A program made the position numbers and the translations under genes. Below, piece after piece: positions 37,714 to 50,670 of a stretch of 64,000 nt of DNA (position 1 is the first letter of the stretch; every line of letters starts with the position of its first letter). The DNA comes from Rostratula benghalensis. Taxonomy: Eukaryota > Chordata > Aves > Charadriiformes > Rostratulidae. The DNA is taken from positions 1,484,195 through 1,548,194 of the forward strand of contig VXAI01000136.1 in NCBI GenBank assembly GCA_013399305.1. The letters run 5' to 3'. The notes beneath the pieces were generated by a model that was given only the letters and a program-made list of their open reading frames with translations, had not been told where the DNA came from and did not search any database.

Positions 37714-40700
37714 GGGACAAACGTGCCTCACTCATATGAACCCAGAGGAGACTTCTTTCTGACAGAATGGCTGTACTCCAGTGCTGTCACCTTCTAAAGT
37801 TCCTATTAAAATTCTGCTTTAATTAGTCTCGAGCAAACTTACAGTACACTTCTTGTTAGGATGCACTATATTTATCTCCTGTTGTTTTGGATGTCACATC
37901 CATTGCGCTCCTCTCTGCGCTCTGCAAACACGTTCTCTTTTCCTGCAGACAGGTCAGGACCCCTTAATTGGACACAGTTCCCAGACACTCATTTAGATTC
38001 CCTTGAAATCATTCCATTTAGCTTAATATCAAATTCCATGTGTGCCTTCACCAAATATTAATGCTGAAAAGGTAATGTCAAACTTCTCAGCTCTTGTAAA
38101 CATATTCATGTTTTATCCACTTTTGTCCACTAAATTGTCACTATATATCTTCACATCACAACACTTGACTTCTATTTTATTCTTAATACTGATAGACCTA
38201 AGATATGGTTTTCCTTTGTTTTGGTGATACTGATTTAAAAAATGCCACTTCACTTTTAATTACTACCTCCTTGACAATGGATGTATCAAAATTTCATACA
38301 ACTTTCTAAACATTAATGACTTAACTTCTGTCTCATCTTCTTCATCTAGATCTGAGAAGGATTACTACTGCCCCTTGTAAATTGGGATATGAAAAAGTAG
38401 AAATTAAAACCACTTGACTGAATCTTGCAGGATTTATGTAATACAGCTGTGAACAGCACTGGTCCTCTTTTGTTCCAAAGGAAACATCTCTTTGTAGGTG
38501 AGCATACAGAGACCTTCAACTGTGTTGTCTCAAGATAAGCTTCTTGTATCCTTTGAGATACTGTAGGCTGTCCCAGCTCCAAGAAATCTCGAGTCCCTTA
38601 AAGGTCTTAGGGAAGATTTAAGTCCCGTGAGGATGTCTTGGCTATGAGAGTCTTAGTTGTCACTTGGTGTTTATTGTTTGGCAAAAAAATTGAGCTGGGT
38701 CTGCCTGTCTGTGCTTGAAGGGCCAAGGATCCAGAGGAGATCCAGTCCCTACAGTCAATGAAGCCTAGAGACCTGCTCAGGTCACCTTCAGGTAGACAAT
38801 TCGTGCAGAATCTGTTTACCTTGGCATGTCTCTGCTGACATCTGGGATGCTTGAGGGTGCCAGGCACATCCATAGAGAGGTGGAAAATATGACATTAGAT
38901 CTATAGATTTGTGCTTTTCTGGAGCAACAGCTGGATGCCAGCCAGGGCAGCCTGCAGCATCTCCAAAGGCACTGAAAATGTAAGTTCTGGAACCTTACCT
39001 GAATTCTTCATCTCCTCTGAGCAAACTCAAATAGCACACCGATTAATACCTGCAAGGTGATACCTGAAGTGTCAAACCAAATCCCATCCTTTGTGTCTGC
39101 TGCAGACAGAGCAGAAAATCATAACCCTGGCTGCATTGTACTGTGGAATTGACAAAGGGCTCATATTAATCTTGTTGAAAGAAAAAATATTAATAAAAAA
39201 AAAGAAACCAAACAACAGACTGGAAAGAATTTCCTCAAGGTGTATGAGTGTATGAGTCTTGCATGAGAGTGTTCCTTGGTGCTGTGTTTGGTTTGTGGAG
39301 TGGAGTTGTCTTCCTAGGATGACGTGGGTAGTGACTTGTTCTGAGACAGACCTGCAAAGCCTGAGTCTTTTCCAGCTTCTGTTTCTATGGGCTGATACCT
39401 CAGGTTTTGTATTTTTGCACTGAATTATATGGCACAGCTCCAAATCTCATAGCCTGCAGCAGAAAAACAACTCAAATTGGAGATTTCACTCCAGTGCACT
39501 TGTGTACTTTCTATTCTTGAACAGCTCTTGATGCATCAAGAAGTGTGTACTCTGTAACTGAAATCTTATTTAACAGAAGGGAGAATGTATCATTTAGGCT
39601 TTACTTTGCCTTTTATTTGGCTTAGGTAGTCAATCTTCTACTTTTCCTTCCTGTGTTTTTGTTCCCATAGAAAATCAAACTGTTTAAAAACTCCAATGTG
39701 CTACAATAGGCCAATTTTATCCCTAATAATTTTAATTAAATGGCACCACATTTCAGTTCTGCTGAGTTCTGCCCAGAATTTCTGAGTAACTTTGTGCCAG
39801 TCCTTGCAACCAGCAGATTGCTCAGGTATTGAATATTGGAATGTTTGGTCCATCCTCCATCCTCTCTACGGTATCCCTCAATCTGTGTTAAGGGAAGCAC
39901 CCCAGGTGCCCCTGACTGACAAAGCAAGGGTGAAACACATGGTTTGGGCAGAAGAGAGCTTTATTTCCTTTCTCCACTGTGCTGGTCGAATGCCACACTT
40001 CTCAGCAGGGGCTTCTCAAACACCCATGACCACATTGCTTGCTCTACATTATATTCTGTTTTACCCTCATTCTTCCCCTCCTAAATTAACAGCCCACTAA
40101 CTTCTGCATAACTGTTTTCCTTTGGACCCTGTTTGTGATGATTTAAAGCTTTTATCTGATAAACTTGACCTTTGCAAGGGACTGCTGGTATGCCAGTACC
40201 CTCATTTCAGTAGCTTTGATATTTTTTCACCCACTCACGTGAGTTCTTGATACTCATTTCATACCTTTTATCTCCCAGTTTCTCCATTAATATTTTATCA
40301 GTTTAATTCCAGGTTAGAGCAGGTGGGATTGACCACCCGCTTTCCCCCTCCCGTTGCTCGCAGTGGTGAACAATTTCCCTTTCACCCTACTGAGCTAACC
40401 TCAGGCTAGGTCTGGTCATTTGCATACATGATTTAACTACATTTTAATACACGTTGCAGTCACTTTCTTTAGAAATAATTAGGGAGAAAATAAACAAGGC
40501 AGAGGGAAATGATACTAACTCTTAACTGAGAAATCTAGTGGCTTGTAGAAGGAATTGATAATAGCACAGACTCACAAATTGGATTTGGGTGCCAGAACGA
40601 ATCACAAGTTTCTGCCTCTGGCTTCCAGAAAAAGCCTTTTTTCTCTTGTGTGAACCATTGCAACTCGTTGAACTTTGCAGCTCCTCTGGCAACACAGATG

Positions 40701-41849
40701 CTTCCCCTTCCTTCTGCACTCAGCAACTTGCATTGTGACCATCGATGCTCGCTACCAGGAGGCTTCTTACTCTGGCTTCAGATGGGGTTACTGATACTGA
40801 CTCTTCTCCCACTTTGGTGCTCAGAAAGTTATAAATCCAGCCTGGTTCCTGTCTTATTTCTATATAGTATGCCATCTTCCATTGAATAATAATTTAGAAT
40901 GCTTACCAGTCCTGTCTGCATTGGTCTCTGTGACCAAGCCCTTTGGGGATGACTTTCATGACTGCAAGAAAGCATTGCAAAGACTGATGGGGATCCTTGG
41001 AGCTGGCCAGGACACAGTCCACAAGAAGCAAGGAAGACAGAACAACAGGTCTCTCTGAGCTCTGGATTATCTGCCCACTTTGAAGCAGTGCACAGAAGGT
41101 CTAGAGCCGGGTACACATTCTTTGTAGTTGATCTTTGTAGTTATTCCTTTCCTACTGAGGATACCCTGTAACACTGTTTTCACTTAAGCTGAATGTGCCT
41201 AGGAAAATTCTCAGGCACTGAAGCCAACTGGCATGAGTTTTAATAAACTCTCTTAGCCTCCCAAGCAGAGTGCCTCCATACACACTGCATATTGGAAATA
41301 GTCCCCAGACTATTCTAATTTGCAGACAGTGCTCTCGAGCTTTTGGGAGACTGCTAATAGGCATAGGCTAAAATTGCACCAGGGACTGTTCAAACAGTTT
41401 CATAGTACAGTCTGTCACATTTCCATGACTAAGAACATTCCCCAGCCCTATCTAATTTACTAGTATAATGACTGCCTATACAGCCTGTGCAGTAATGTTG
41501 GCCTCTTGCAGTACAAAGCACTTTGAGCATTTGTATACGCCTGTGCCAAGGCATCCTTGGAGATGGATTCACGAAAGCCAGACCTTGAGAGGGTGCAACA
41601 TGGCCATTGAACATGCCTGGACTCAGGTGCAGGTCTGACTTCATTTTTGATGTACAATGGAGGCATTGCTCTCACAGAGTGGAAATAGGCAGTGAAAATT
41701 TTACCCTTGATACTAAGCAAAGTAAACACCCTGCCATTAGTCATAAATCTGGGACACATTCTCAGCTCTATGTAGGAATTGGGAGATTTCTGTCAGCATC
41801 ATGGAACACTTAAAAGATACCAGGCTGTCACGGTACTGCATACATTTAC

Positions 41850-41877
41850 AAAAAAAAAAAAAAAAAAAAAAAAAAAA
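41850..41877. repeat. Poly(A) run, A28
   Basis: Twenty-eight consecutive A residues, the longest homopolymer in the window. CR1 does not end in poly(A), so this is not a CR1 tail. Upstream sequence (41440-41849) shows no AATAAA close to the run and no recognisable processed gene, so a retropseudogene origin cannot be supported. Confidence 0.95.
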
Positions 41878-42379
41878 GATTCAAACTAGCAGGGAGAACT
41901 CTAGCAGGTTAGCAGTGAAGAAATAAGCTTGCAGAGTTGCACATACTATTAAATAAATGGAGTATCCAGATATTATTTTGTCAGTGAATCTTTGTCTGTT
42001 CAAAATATTGTAACTTCTGTGACTTGTGAATCCCAAGCAGCTCAATTCTAAATTATGAAAATATTATATTCATGCAGGTCTGTGGGAGTTAAAATGACAT
42101 CAAAAGCAGTAAAGACATGTAACTCAACTTTACTACTCTAGGGGGGAAACTTACTTGTAGTTAAGAGTAGACCTCCCACAGAAAGGGTTAAATGGCCTCC
42201 ATGGATCCCACAAGCTTCTCATTCAATGGTTTTAAGCAGGTTGTGAGAAGACACAAAACCAGGTGTTTCTAAGCTCAGTGACCTGCTAACAGCAGATATA
42301 TAGCATGAAAATCTCTGTGACCAATGGAGAGAATCTTGTGGAAATAGTTCACCCTTCATTTTATTGTGTCCAGCTTCCC

Positions 42380-42402
42380 TTTTTTTTTTTTTTTTTTTTT
42401 TT
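42380..42402. repeat. Poly(T) run, T23
   Basis: Twenty-three consecutive T residues, about 500 bp downstream of the A28 run. Simple homopolymer. No retrotransposed sequence is recognisable to its right on the minus strand. Confidence 0.95.
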
Positions 42403-43384
42403 CATACAGCCCCCAGGCTAAATCTCTGCTGACAACAGTAAGTTCCTAAAAAAGCATTCCTGCAGACTCTCCTTGCCCTGCTGCCACCCACACAGCAACC
42501 TGCTGCATTCTGGTGAAAACACCGAAACTCTGATTGCAACCATCGCTCAGTTTATACTACAATGATATCAACATGACATAGGAACTAAGAGCAGGTCTAC
42601 AACAGAGGAGTCATCTAGAAAACTGGTCTCTCAAAAATCTGCAAGACATTCAGGAGATGATGGAAATTTATGACCAAGCCAAAGTTTGGTTTTGCAGGAA
42701 TTTTTGACTTCACAGAATTATAATAGATCCCCTGTTTCTCCCTTCACATCTTCTGTTGTTGTTTGCTTGCTTTTTCCTCAGATGAGATGGCGGAGTTTGG
42801 GCAGCTAACCCTGTTCTGAAATAACAGCCCAAGAGCTGATAGTCCTCACCAAGGATGCCTGACCAGTCTTTTGGATGCCAAATCAGCAGTGCAATCAATA
42901 GGTGGTGAACGATTGTGCCTATTGCCTGTACAACAGGGCTGTTTCTTAGGGCCCATGAGGGTCCCTGCACTAAGATACAAAAATATTCATAATACTTACA
43001 TACACTGGAAATGAAATGTGGTTTTGGGAGTTTTAGGTTCAGGGTGAATGCATTACCAGAACATTACTATTCCTTTCTTCTTTATGCTTAGCAGTCATAC
43101 AATGACACACAGACCTCCAGCAATGGGCAATGACTCTGCAATTAGCAGGCTTCTCTTTCCAGAATTTTATATCCTCACTTCACAGACCAGCTTTTGCATA
43201 GACAGATGTCCCCAAGTATAGCATTTTAACTATTGCTATCACTGTTACCAACCAGCATTGGCAGCCCTAGAAGTCACAATAACCAATTATCCTACCTTAT
43301 GCATTCAGCAAAACAAAGGACAGTCACACTGAGAGACACCAGACCAGGATGGTCCTGCATCCCCCTCAGCTCTGCCCCCAGATT

Positions 43385-43450
43385 TCCATCTGAATATGGG
43401 CAAATCACTTAACTCTGTGATGCTCACAATACTCACAATCTTCTCTTCAT
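43385..43450 (+). mobile_element. Possible MIR SINE core relic
   Basis: The string 'tgggcaaatcacttaactct' followed by GTGATGCTCAC and a C/T-rich stretch resembles the MIR core GGGCAAGTCACTTAACCTCTCTGTGCCTCAG. The match covers only about 40-60 bp, so the call is tentative. Confidence 0.35.
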
Positions 43451-44398
43451 TGCCTTCCTTCTCTTGTTTCTCTGGGCTAGGACTCTCACCAACAGCTTGC
43501 AGTAGGCTCAGCTTAAAGGGGCTCTGCCATAAACTTGGTCACCATCAAACTCAGGAGGTAGGTGAAATGATCCCAGTCGAGGAGCCCAGGGACCTGGAAG
43601 AGAACATCTGCATTTCTCCTCCTGTTTCCTGTTCAACAAAGGCCATTCTTTCACATGTGTGCATTTCTCAGAGACATCTGACAAGTTCTACATGCCAGGG
43701 AGCACCCAGAGGAGTCGTGAATAGCAAATGACTCCTAAAATCCTGTGCCCATGACACAAAACTGCAGCTTCCACCACTTCCTGACTGGAAGGGACATAAT
43801 ATTCAGGGGCTGCCTGATCTCATTCTTCATGTCATGTCATGTTGGAAAGGCACGTGGAGGGGACCACTATTACCTCTCTCAGAGACGTTCCCTCAGAGGC
43901 AGCAATTAGATGTAGACTAATCAGAGCTCAGTCTGCATCCATCATTCTTTACAGCTGATCTACCTGTCCGTGGAGCTATCAGTCCTCCTGTGCCTGCCCA
44001 TCGATGTGACAAATTGCAGTATCATAACAGCAGCGTGCACAGCTTTGTCCCAGTTGTGAAACAGCAGCTCACAAGGTGAATGGGCAGTCAATCTTCACAT
44101 TGGCTGGCAGACAGAGCAGGAACTGCAAAGAAATGTTCTGTGATTTCATCCTAGCTGGGAGCCCAGCCCTTCTGCTGCTGCCCTTGTACTTCCTGAACTG
44201 TGCTGTGTTATACCTCAAATTGTATGCAAAAGAATGGAGGCAACACAAAGGAGACACAAAGCCTAATAAACACAGCCATGGACTGCACAGAATGGCCAGA
44301 CAGGACTTCCTTTTGGCTTTGATTTATAACGAGCAGAAAAGCAGTGACCTGACCAATTATCCTTCTCTTTGCCTGTGCTGTGCTCTTCCTGCCACAGT

Positions 44399-44434
44399 GA
44401 TTTATTTTATTTTATTTTATTTTATTTTATTTTG
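44399..44434. repeat. (ATTTT)n pentanucleotide microsatellite
   Basis: About seven uninterrupted units of TTTTA/ATTTT over 36 bp, ending before GCTAGAAG. No associated retroelement tail was recognised. Confidence 0.96.
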
Positions 44435-45944
44435 CTAGAAGACACATAGTTATTTTTACACTGTCTTTTGTGTGTAGTCAGAGTCTTGCACTCTCTGCTG
44501 TGATGGGTTAAGCAGACAGCTGTGCCTTCCAGTGAAGCTGCAACTATGACTTGCAAATATTCCTAGCTATGCACTTAAGCTGGACTCTTCAAGGCTGAGA
44601 AATGCAAATTTCTTGTGTTTCTTTCTATGGTTCCTCCTGGGATTTGAGGGAATTCAAGTCATCAGAGGTATCCAAGGCAGAACTGAAGGGGACTGTGAGG
44701 TTTTAAGATACTCCTAAATATTTTAGGATATTCACAGACTGGAGAGCTGCTTGTGCTATCTGTACTACAGGACTCCAAAAAGATAAATGTTCTTTCTGTC
44801 CTTGCAGGAATCCGAAAGGAAAAAAAATAAAAAAAAAGGCATCAGTATCCAAGCTGGCTCTTACTTTAGTAATGAATGTACAAACATTTATTCTAGACAC
44901 TGTAGGCACTAGACACACAAGCTGAAGATTAATGCTTGATAATATTCTAAGCACACTGGTGTTCCACTGAGCAGGGCTTGCATGCATGGGAAATGCAAAT
45001 TCCATCATCCAATTAATCCCTGCACTGTTAGGTCTCACCTCATTGATGTCAACAGTAATTGTGCTCATTCATGTCCAGGCTGAATTGGGTCTGTAAAATC
45101 ACGAGGTAAAACCCAGACGCCCTTATACGAGCAAGACTCCCTCAGACAGAAGCCTGGCATTTACTGTAGAAGAGATCTATGGTTTCATCCATTCCTCTTT
45201 TCAGCAGGTTTTGTGATGGGACTTCCCCTATTCTCTTATTTTTTATCCACATCTCCCTACTGCTCCTCACTAACAGGAAGAGTTCGTTGGTAATCAGCTT
45301 TTTTTTTCCTCCCGCTCAGTTTCCTTACATCACTTCCAGTCAACTTTAACATCTTATTTAATGCAGCTTTGTAAAAAAAATTCTCCACTGGGGTAGATAC
45401 AGAAAGGGGTTTTAAAAGACACTAATATGAAAATAGGATCCCATATATAAATAAGGGGACTTGAAAGCTGTTCATTTTTTTCAAACAATTAATATCAATA
45501 AACATGGACAAAATAAATACAGAAATCTCTTATGAAATATTTCAGACCTCAGCAGCAATAAATAGCTAATTGCTGTACTCTGTAACTCTGACTGCTAATG
45601 AACCAGCTCCTGTCAGGACTTCTCTGCACAAACAGCAGATGTGGGAAGCTTCCTTCTAAAAGCAGACTTGATGGTGTAGAGCAATGCCTCAACTTTCAGT
45701 CTTTAGCTAAAAGATGTTCTGAAAGAATCCAGGTTGCCCCAGAAACCTGTGCCTGTCAATTATAACTGCACTGCATGTTTGTTGACACTTCCTCAGGGGT
45801 CCATACCAGTTCTGTTCCATTTGGGAGGCATTACAAGAATTTATCACCCTGTTCAATTAGCGGCTGATGTCAGACTGAAGTCTGGAGGTTCAGCTGACTT
45901 CAGTGAAACTGATGTTCATCTCCTAACTGCATCCAAACTGAGTG

Positions 45945-45961
45945 CAAACAAACAAACAAAC
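45945..45961. repeat. (AAAC)4 short tandem repeat
   Basis: Four consecutive CAAA units inside an otherwise mixed sequence. Minor simple repeat. Confidence 0.9.
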
Positions 45962-47969
45962 GCTTTGGATGTCTGCATGGAGATGATATTGCTACCAAGG
46001 ACTTTCACTTTCTCCCCAAAATGGTTTCTGGTGTATTTGTTTTCGTGGTGAGACTCACTATGACACATAACCAGCTTTAGGAGGATCTCAGTTTCTTGAT
46101 TTTACATTCCTGCCTGACTCCTCTTCATAATCAAAAAAAGCTTAAAGCAACTGCATGACGATGAGTAAAAAATGAAGCTATGCAAAGTGTGTGGTCTGTT
46201 TTCCTTGAGAAAATACTTCTTTGGAGAGAAAGCAAAAAGGAAAACCAGAGCCTCTCCCCTCATAGTAAGTGGATGACACCATGGAAAGGAAAAGAACAGA
46301 GATATGGGTACAAAGAAGAGTTTCCCTGATTTTAAGGAACAGTAGAAACCAGCATCTACAAAATTATTCATTAGTCATTATTAAAGGAATTCACAAGTAA
46401 CTTTGATAGAGGTTTAAGAAAAACTTTGCCATGTCTAGACGACATGGGATTGTTTTACTAACAGACAGTGTTGAGAAGCTTTCAAAAAATGAGGTGTTTA
46501 AAGATCCTGATGCAAAATATTAATGTAGACATTTTGCTTCGAAAACATTTTGCAGAAAATAGAGACTGAGTTTCCTTTCTGCACTGTAGAAGGTACTAGA
46601 GAATAAATAAACAAAGTAATTTGCTGAAGAAGGAAGTCAGGAACCCAGCATTACATGTGATATCTGTGCCCGTACTGTCTAGGAATATTAGACAATGACA
46701 TAAGTTTTTTTCTTAAATTTTGATGTAATAATTAATTGGGTTTTTTGGAGGTATCTTGGGTAACTGAATGCATTCTATCTCATTGGAGACAATAGAGATA
46801 AAACCTGAAAACTACAAAGGCAATGCCTCCAGGGATGACAAGGACGGTGTGGCCACTGATGACTGATAAAGACTGAGTTACATAGAGCTAAACATTCTGG
46901 CAATCACTCTGGCTTTTTCACAGATTTATTTACAACTCTGGTTATTGAAGTATGTATAAAACTAAGGGAAGAATTCAATTCTGTTTCTTTGCAAGCATGA
47001 AAATTGGATCTCAGTGTAAGTGATTGCCTAATGCCCTGGCGCAAAAGTATAAATAGCTGTTCCAATGGTATTTTTTTAAAAAAAGGGAATGATTAAATGC
47101 AATTTTACTTCTGAATTATAATTTTTGTTACACATTGAATGAAAAACAGTTCTTTCTGAGTATTTTAATCACTTGGCTTGAGATTTTGCAAGTGCAGACA
47201 AAATTGACCAAAAAAAAAAAAGAATAAGCATCACATTATCACATTGATAAATATTAGCCTACAGGGATAGTAATATATTTTATCCAAATATACATTTATT
47301 TTACCATTGGATTCCAGTAAGAATTACTGTTGAATTCAACCAGTCTGAAGATATGGAAAAAATAATGTTGAAAAGCTGTTAGATAATATAAATAATTTGT
47401 TCTATTCATATTATCATCCTCTCTCTTCCTGCTCCTAAATAATTTCCCTTCACACAACTTGGACTCACCTGTGCAGGAAAAACTCACTTATTTCAGGGCT
47501 GCATCTGAAGTTTAGTTTTTGAAGCTCTTCAAGTCCAAAACCGTTTTGGATGTCACTGCTATCTGTTGAGAATAAGGAAAGTAACAGAATTAATGCAAAG
47601 CATAATTGTCTCATTAGGTGAAAGCATGAGTAATAGATCTGTTACCAATTAATCTGGTTTAATGAGCTACTCCATATGTTAGGGAATTGAAGAGTTTTCT
47701 GTACTTTTATCTGTACATCTCTATATTTACATACATGTCTAGGGTTAGGGTCTCGAGTATTTTTAAGTTAGCCTTTTCTCTTCTCTTCAGCCAGCCTCTC
47801 AGAGATTCTACAATTTTTAATTAATGATAGAGAAATAAAGATTTAGCATTCCAAAGGGTATGGAGATGTTTGTTGCTACGAAAGATGTTAAATTCTAATG
47901 GGAGCCTGCGGCCTTGAAAAAAATGGCAGTCCTCAGTGAGGAAAATCTAAACCACTGTTTTAATTCCAG

Positions 47970-48030
47970 GACATTTACATTTAACAAATGGGGAAATTAG
48001 AGGCTGAGGCCATTAAGTCTACTGAAATTA
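47970..48030 (-). mobile_element. Possible MIR SINE core relic, minus orientation
   Basis: The + strand reads 'aacaaatggggaaattagag', then GCTGAGGCCATTAAGT. This follows the reverse complement of the MIR core: ACAGATGAGGAAACTGAGGC, then AGGTTAAGT. The similarity is the best of the MIR-like candidates in the window, but it is still short. Confidence 0.4.
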
Positions 48031-48494
48031 AAGGAGTTCTCTAAAGGATTAACCGTTTGAGGGAGAAATAGTTTCAGGCTGTGAAAATCAAATCTTTTTA
48101 ATCATAAAGTTAAAATTGAGCAAACTACATATGGCCTCAGTTCACCACAGCAAAACAAATAGTTTTATGAGGCATTGTCTCAAATATCTCCTTTAGGTGG
48201 CAGAATTCTTTCATAAAATATATCAGAGCTGAAGAAACACATTCCACGGAGCTGGAAAGGAACATGCAATAGAATTGGCTTTGCTGGGTAGTGTGCACAG
48301 CCAGTGCACAGGTGACTAAGGACAGAACAAATGAGTAAATAAAGCATAAATTCTGCTATTCCAGTAGTGGTCACTTCTACTTTTAAACTTCATTCATAGA
48401 TTTGATATCAGGTCAAATACATTTTATTTGTTTTTATTAATAAACTAAGACTGAGAAGAAACCTTATTTCTTTCTACAGCTATCTAACAGGGTT

Positions 48495-48675
48495 GTTACA
48501 CTGAAGATGAAGCCATGCTCTTGGAGGTGCACAGCGACAGGCACAAGCAGTGATGCCCAGAAATTGCATTTTTCACTAAGTATAAGGAAAAAAACTCAAA
48601 AAGAGTGCCCAGACACTGGAACAGTGCTGGCCAGAGAGGCTGGGGAACTTCCATATTCGGAGGCTCTGGGCCTGT
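48495..48675 (+). mobile_element. Decayed CR1 LINE 3' fragment, plus orientation
   Basis: The order of degraded words matches the CR1 ORF2 C-terminal region. A 'gaagccatgctcttggaggt' word corresponds to the GARLFSV block. 'gtgatgcccag' and a 'gcacagcgacaggcacaagc' word correspond to the CSDRTRG block. 'ttttcactaag' corresponds to FFT, and 'agacactggaacagtgctgg' followed by 'ccagagaggctgggg' corresponds to HWNRLPREV. There are several indels and the terminal ATTCTATG tail is missing. It is an old fragment of about 180 bp, missing both ends. Confidence 0.65.
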
Positions 48676-50439
48676 ATAGACTGCCTGCAAATAAGGCTTT
48701 CTTTTTCATTTTTTGTGAGCATTCCAAGAGCAGTCATTGGATTTCAGGGAAAAGGAGACTGCAGCTTGAAAACAACTGGTATAGACTTGAAAAACACTGG
48801 CCTTTCTGTTCTGTACCACAGCTTGTTCAGCTCTACCTGCTTTTCTTTAGATAACACAGATAAAAAGCTGATTTCTTCTGAAATAGTACATTTAATTTAC
48901 TGTGAAATATTCAGGAAACCAGGCCCACAATGAATTTAGATTTAGAAATTATCTTTTCTACCATCAGTAATACATGAATTTTACAGAGGCACACCCAGAG
49001 GGAAGTTATTTACAGCTTTACCCCTATGGTGCAAAAATGCCTCCCTTGCTCTGCTCATTCTCTGCTTCTGGTGGGAGCTGTGGATAGAGAAAGCTTCAGT
49101 CACTATGACCCTCCATAAGTTATCCAGCTGGTGTTCAGACAAACTTTAACCACAGCTGCTTTATCAGATACTAAAAAGCTTATGTATCATTAAAAAAATG
49201 GTTATGGTAAAATTTCTGACATTTACCATGTTTTGGTTAAATGTAAAATCTGTTTAAAATCTTAAAGACTGCAAATTTTGCTTATCAATGTAATGATGAG
49301 TATTTTCCTAAGAAGGGAAAAGGGGGATCCTTTCCCTGTGTGTCACAGGATCCTAAGAGCATTCATGTGTTGGATGTTTAACAAAGCTCATGGGAACTTG
49401 TTCATCCTGTTCAAACAGACTTCTGCAACTTCTGCAAAATATGGCAATATTTGAAAATAAAGTCTGAACTGACAGATTTTGCCACTTTACATTTCTCAAC
49501 TAGGATCTAGATCCTATTTGTGAAAATCCTTCCTCTTCAGTTGACAATATTTATCAGTCTGACACTTCTGTTTATTTCTTAGCATGTTTCTGTTCCCTGC
49601 TCTTCCTCCTCATCATGAGAAGGGGGATGGAATGCCCGTAGGCACTGGCAAAGAACTGCATTACTTCGAGCAGCTCTGGCAATCAGTGTGATTACTGTTA
49701 CTGGAAGAGGAGCATAAAACCTTTCTGGTGTGTATGTGGAAGCTGGTACTAGCAAAGAAATCCCTGATTCTTTGAACATGAAGGTTCTTGTTATGCTTGA
49801 AGGTGAATTTTTGGTAGACAAGGAAGTGTTCTCCATTCTGTTAGGAAGACACCATTTTTTTTCCAGTACTGTTCTTCATAAATCAAGAGGTGATCCAGCA
49901 TATTAAAGATTAAGATGGATGATGGCACTTCTTGATTAAAAACCTTTCTATGCAGGAGTACAGTCTTGCCCGTTCTGCTTAAGAGCGTAAAAATGATGAG
50001 CCAATCAGCTGCCAAGTGGAAGCATCATCAACCTGCGGAGGTCAGATCCTCCTTTAAATATATTTGAAATATGCTGCAGAAAACAACTTTGGGGAATCTT
50101 ACTGAAAGCCATAAGTCTTTCATAAATCTCCAGATGAAGCATGTCCTTTCTCTGCCCTTTTGTTTGACTGATAGACCTGGCTCAGTGTGCTCTGGATGTT
50201 TAGCAGCTCTGCTCTCTAACACTTTCTAAGAAACAGACTTGAAGCCTTTCTTGCTTTCATAGTATTCTGTGCTCCAAATAGTGTAATGAAAGATAGATAT
50301 TGGAGATCTAGATACTAGACCAAATGTCGAATATCATCATGTTGAGTCTGCTGCTACAGAATACATTTTTTCTTTTATTATTTATTTTTCTTGGTAATTT
50401 TCAGCTAACCTTTTTAACTCATAGCTGCAGATTTAATAG
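48676..50439. other. Unique noncoding DNA
   Basis: No gene or repeat recognised. Small frames at 49579-49836 and 49791-50015 on the minus strand lack any known motif. Confidence 0.6.
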
Positions 50440-50670
50440 TTTGCAATTACCTGATCTTCATTTGTTACAACTGAACTTGATCGAATTTTTATTGCACTGT
50501 TACTCTAGAACATCTCATTTTATGAAATTCTCAACTTCATTTTGTTGACAATGTCCCTCAGCTTGACCTCCTCAGTAAATTTTGATACCTACTCTCTTCT
50601 GTTTATTAAATTATAAATTAAGATGCTGTTGAGGTACTCCACAGTGTTGTTGGTTCTGTGTTCAGATTCC
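50440..50670 (-). mobile_element. Possible very old CR1/L3-like LINE fragment
   Basis: The + strand shows a decayed series that fits the reversed ORF2 region upstream of the CR1 C-terminus: 'cctcagtaaattttgatacc' (where GTCATCTGCAAACTTG-type sequence is usual), TTATAAATTAAGATGCTGTTGA (where TTAATAAAGATGTTGAA is usual), then a gap and 'gaggtactccac' (where GGGGTACACCACT is usual). The match is only suggestive, and sequence on either side cannot be assigned. Confidence 0.4.

Noticed and set aside
44076..44438. 120-codon frame with a hydrophobic stretch and a FILF repeat end
   Set aside because: The C-terminus is translated (ATTTT)n microsatellite and the rest has no similarity I know.
46600..46660. 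MIR-like reverse string near AAAGTAATTTGCTGAAGA
   Set aside because: Weaker than the other MIR candidates. Only scattered words agree and the order is uncertain.
47745..47760. Telomere-like AGGGTTAGGG
   Set aside because: Fewer than two full TTAGGG units, expected by chance.
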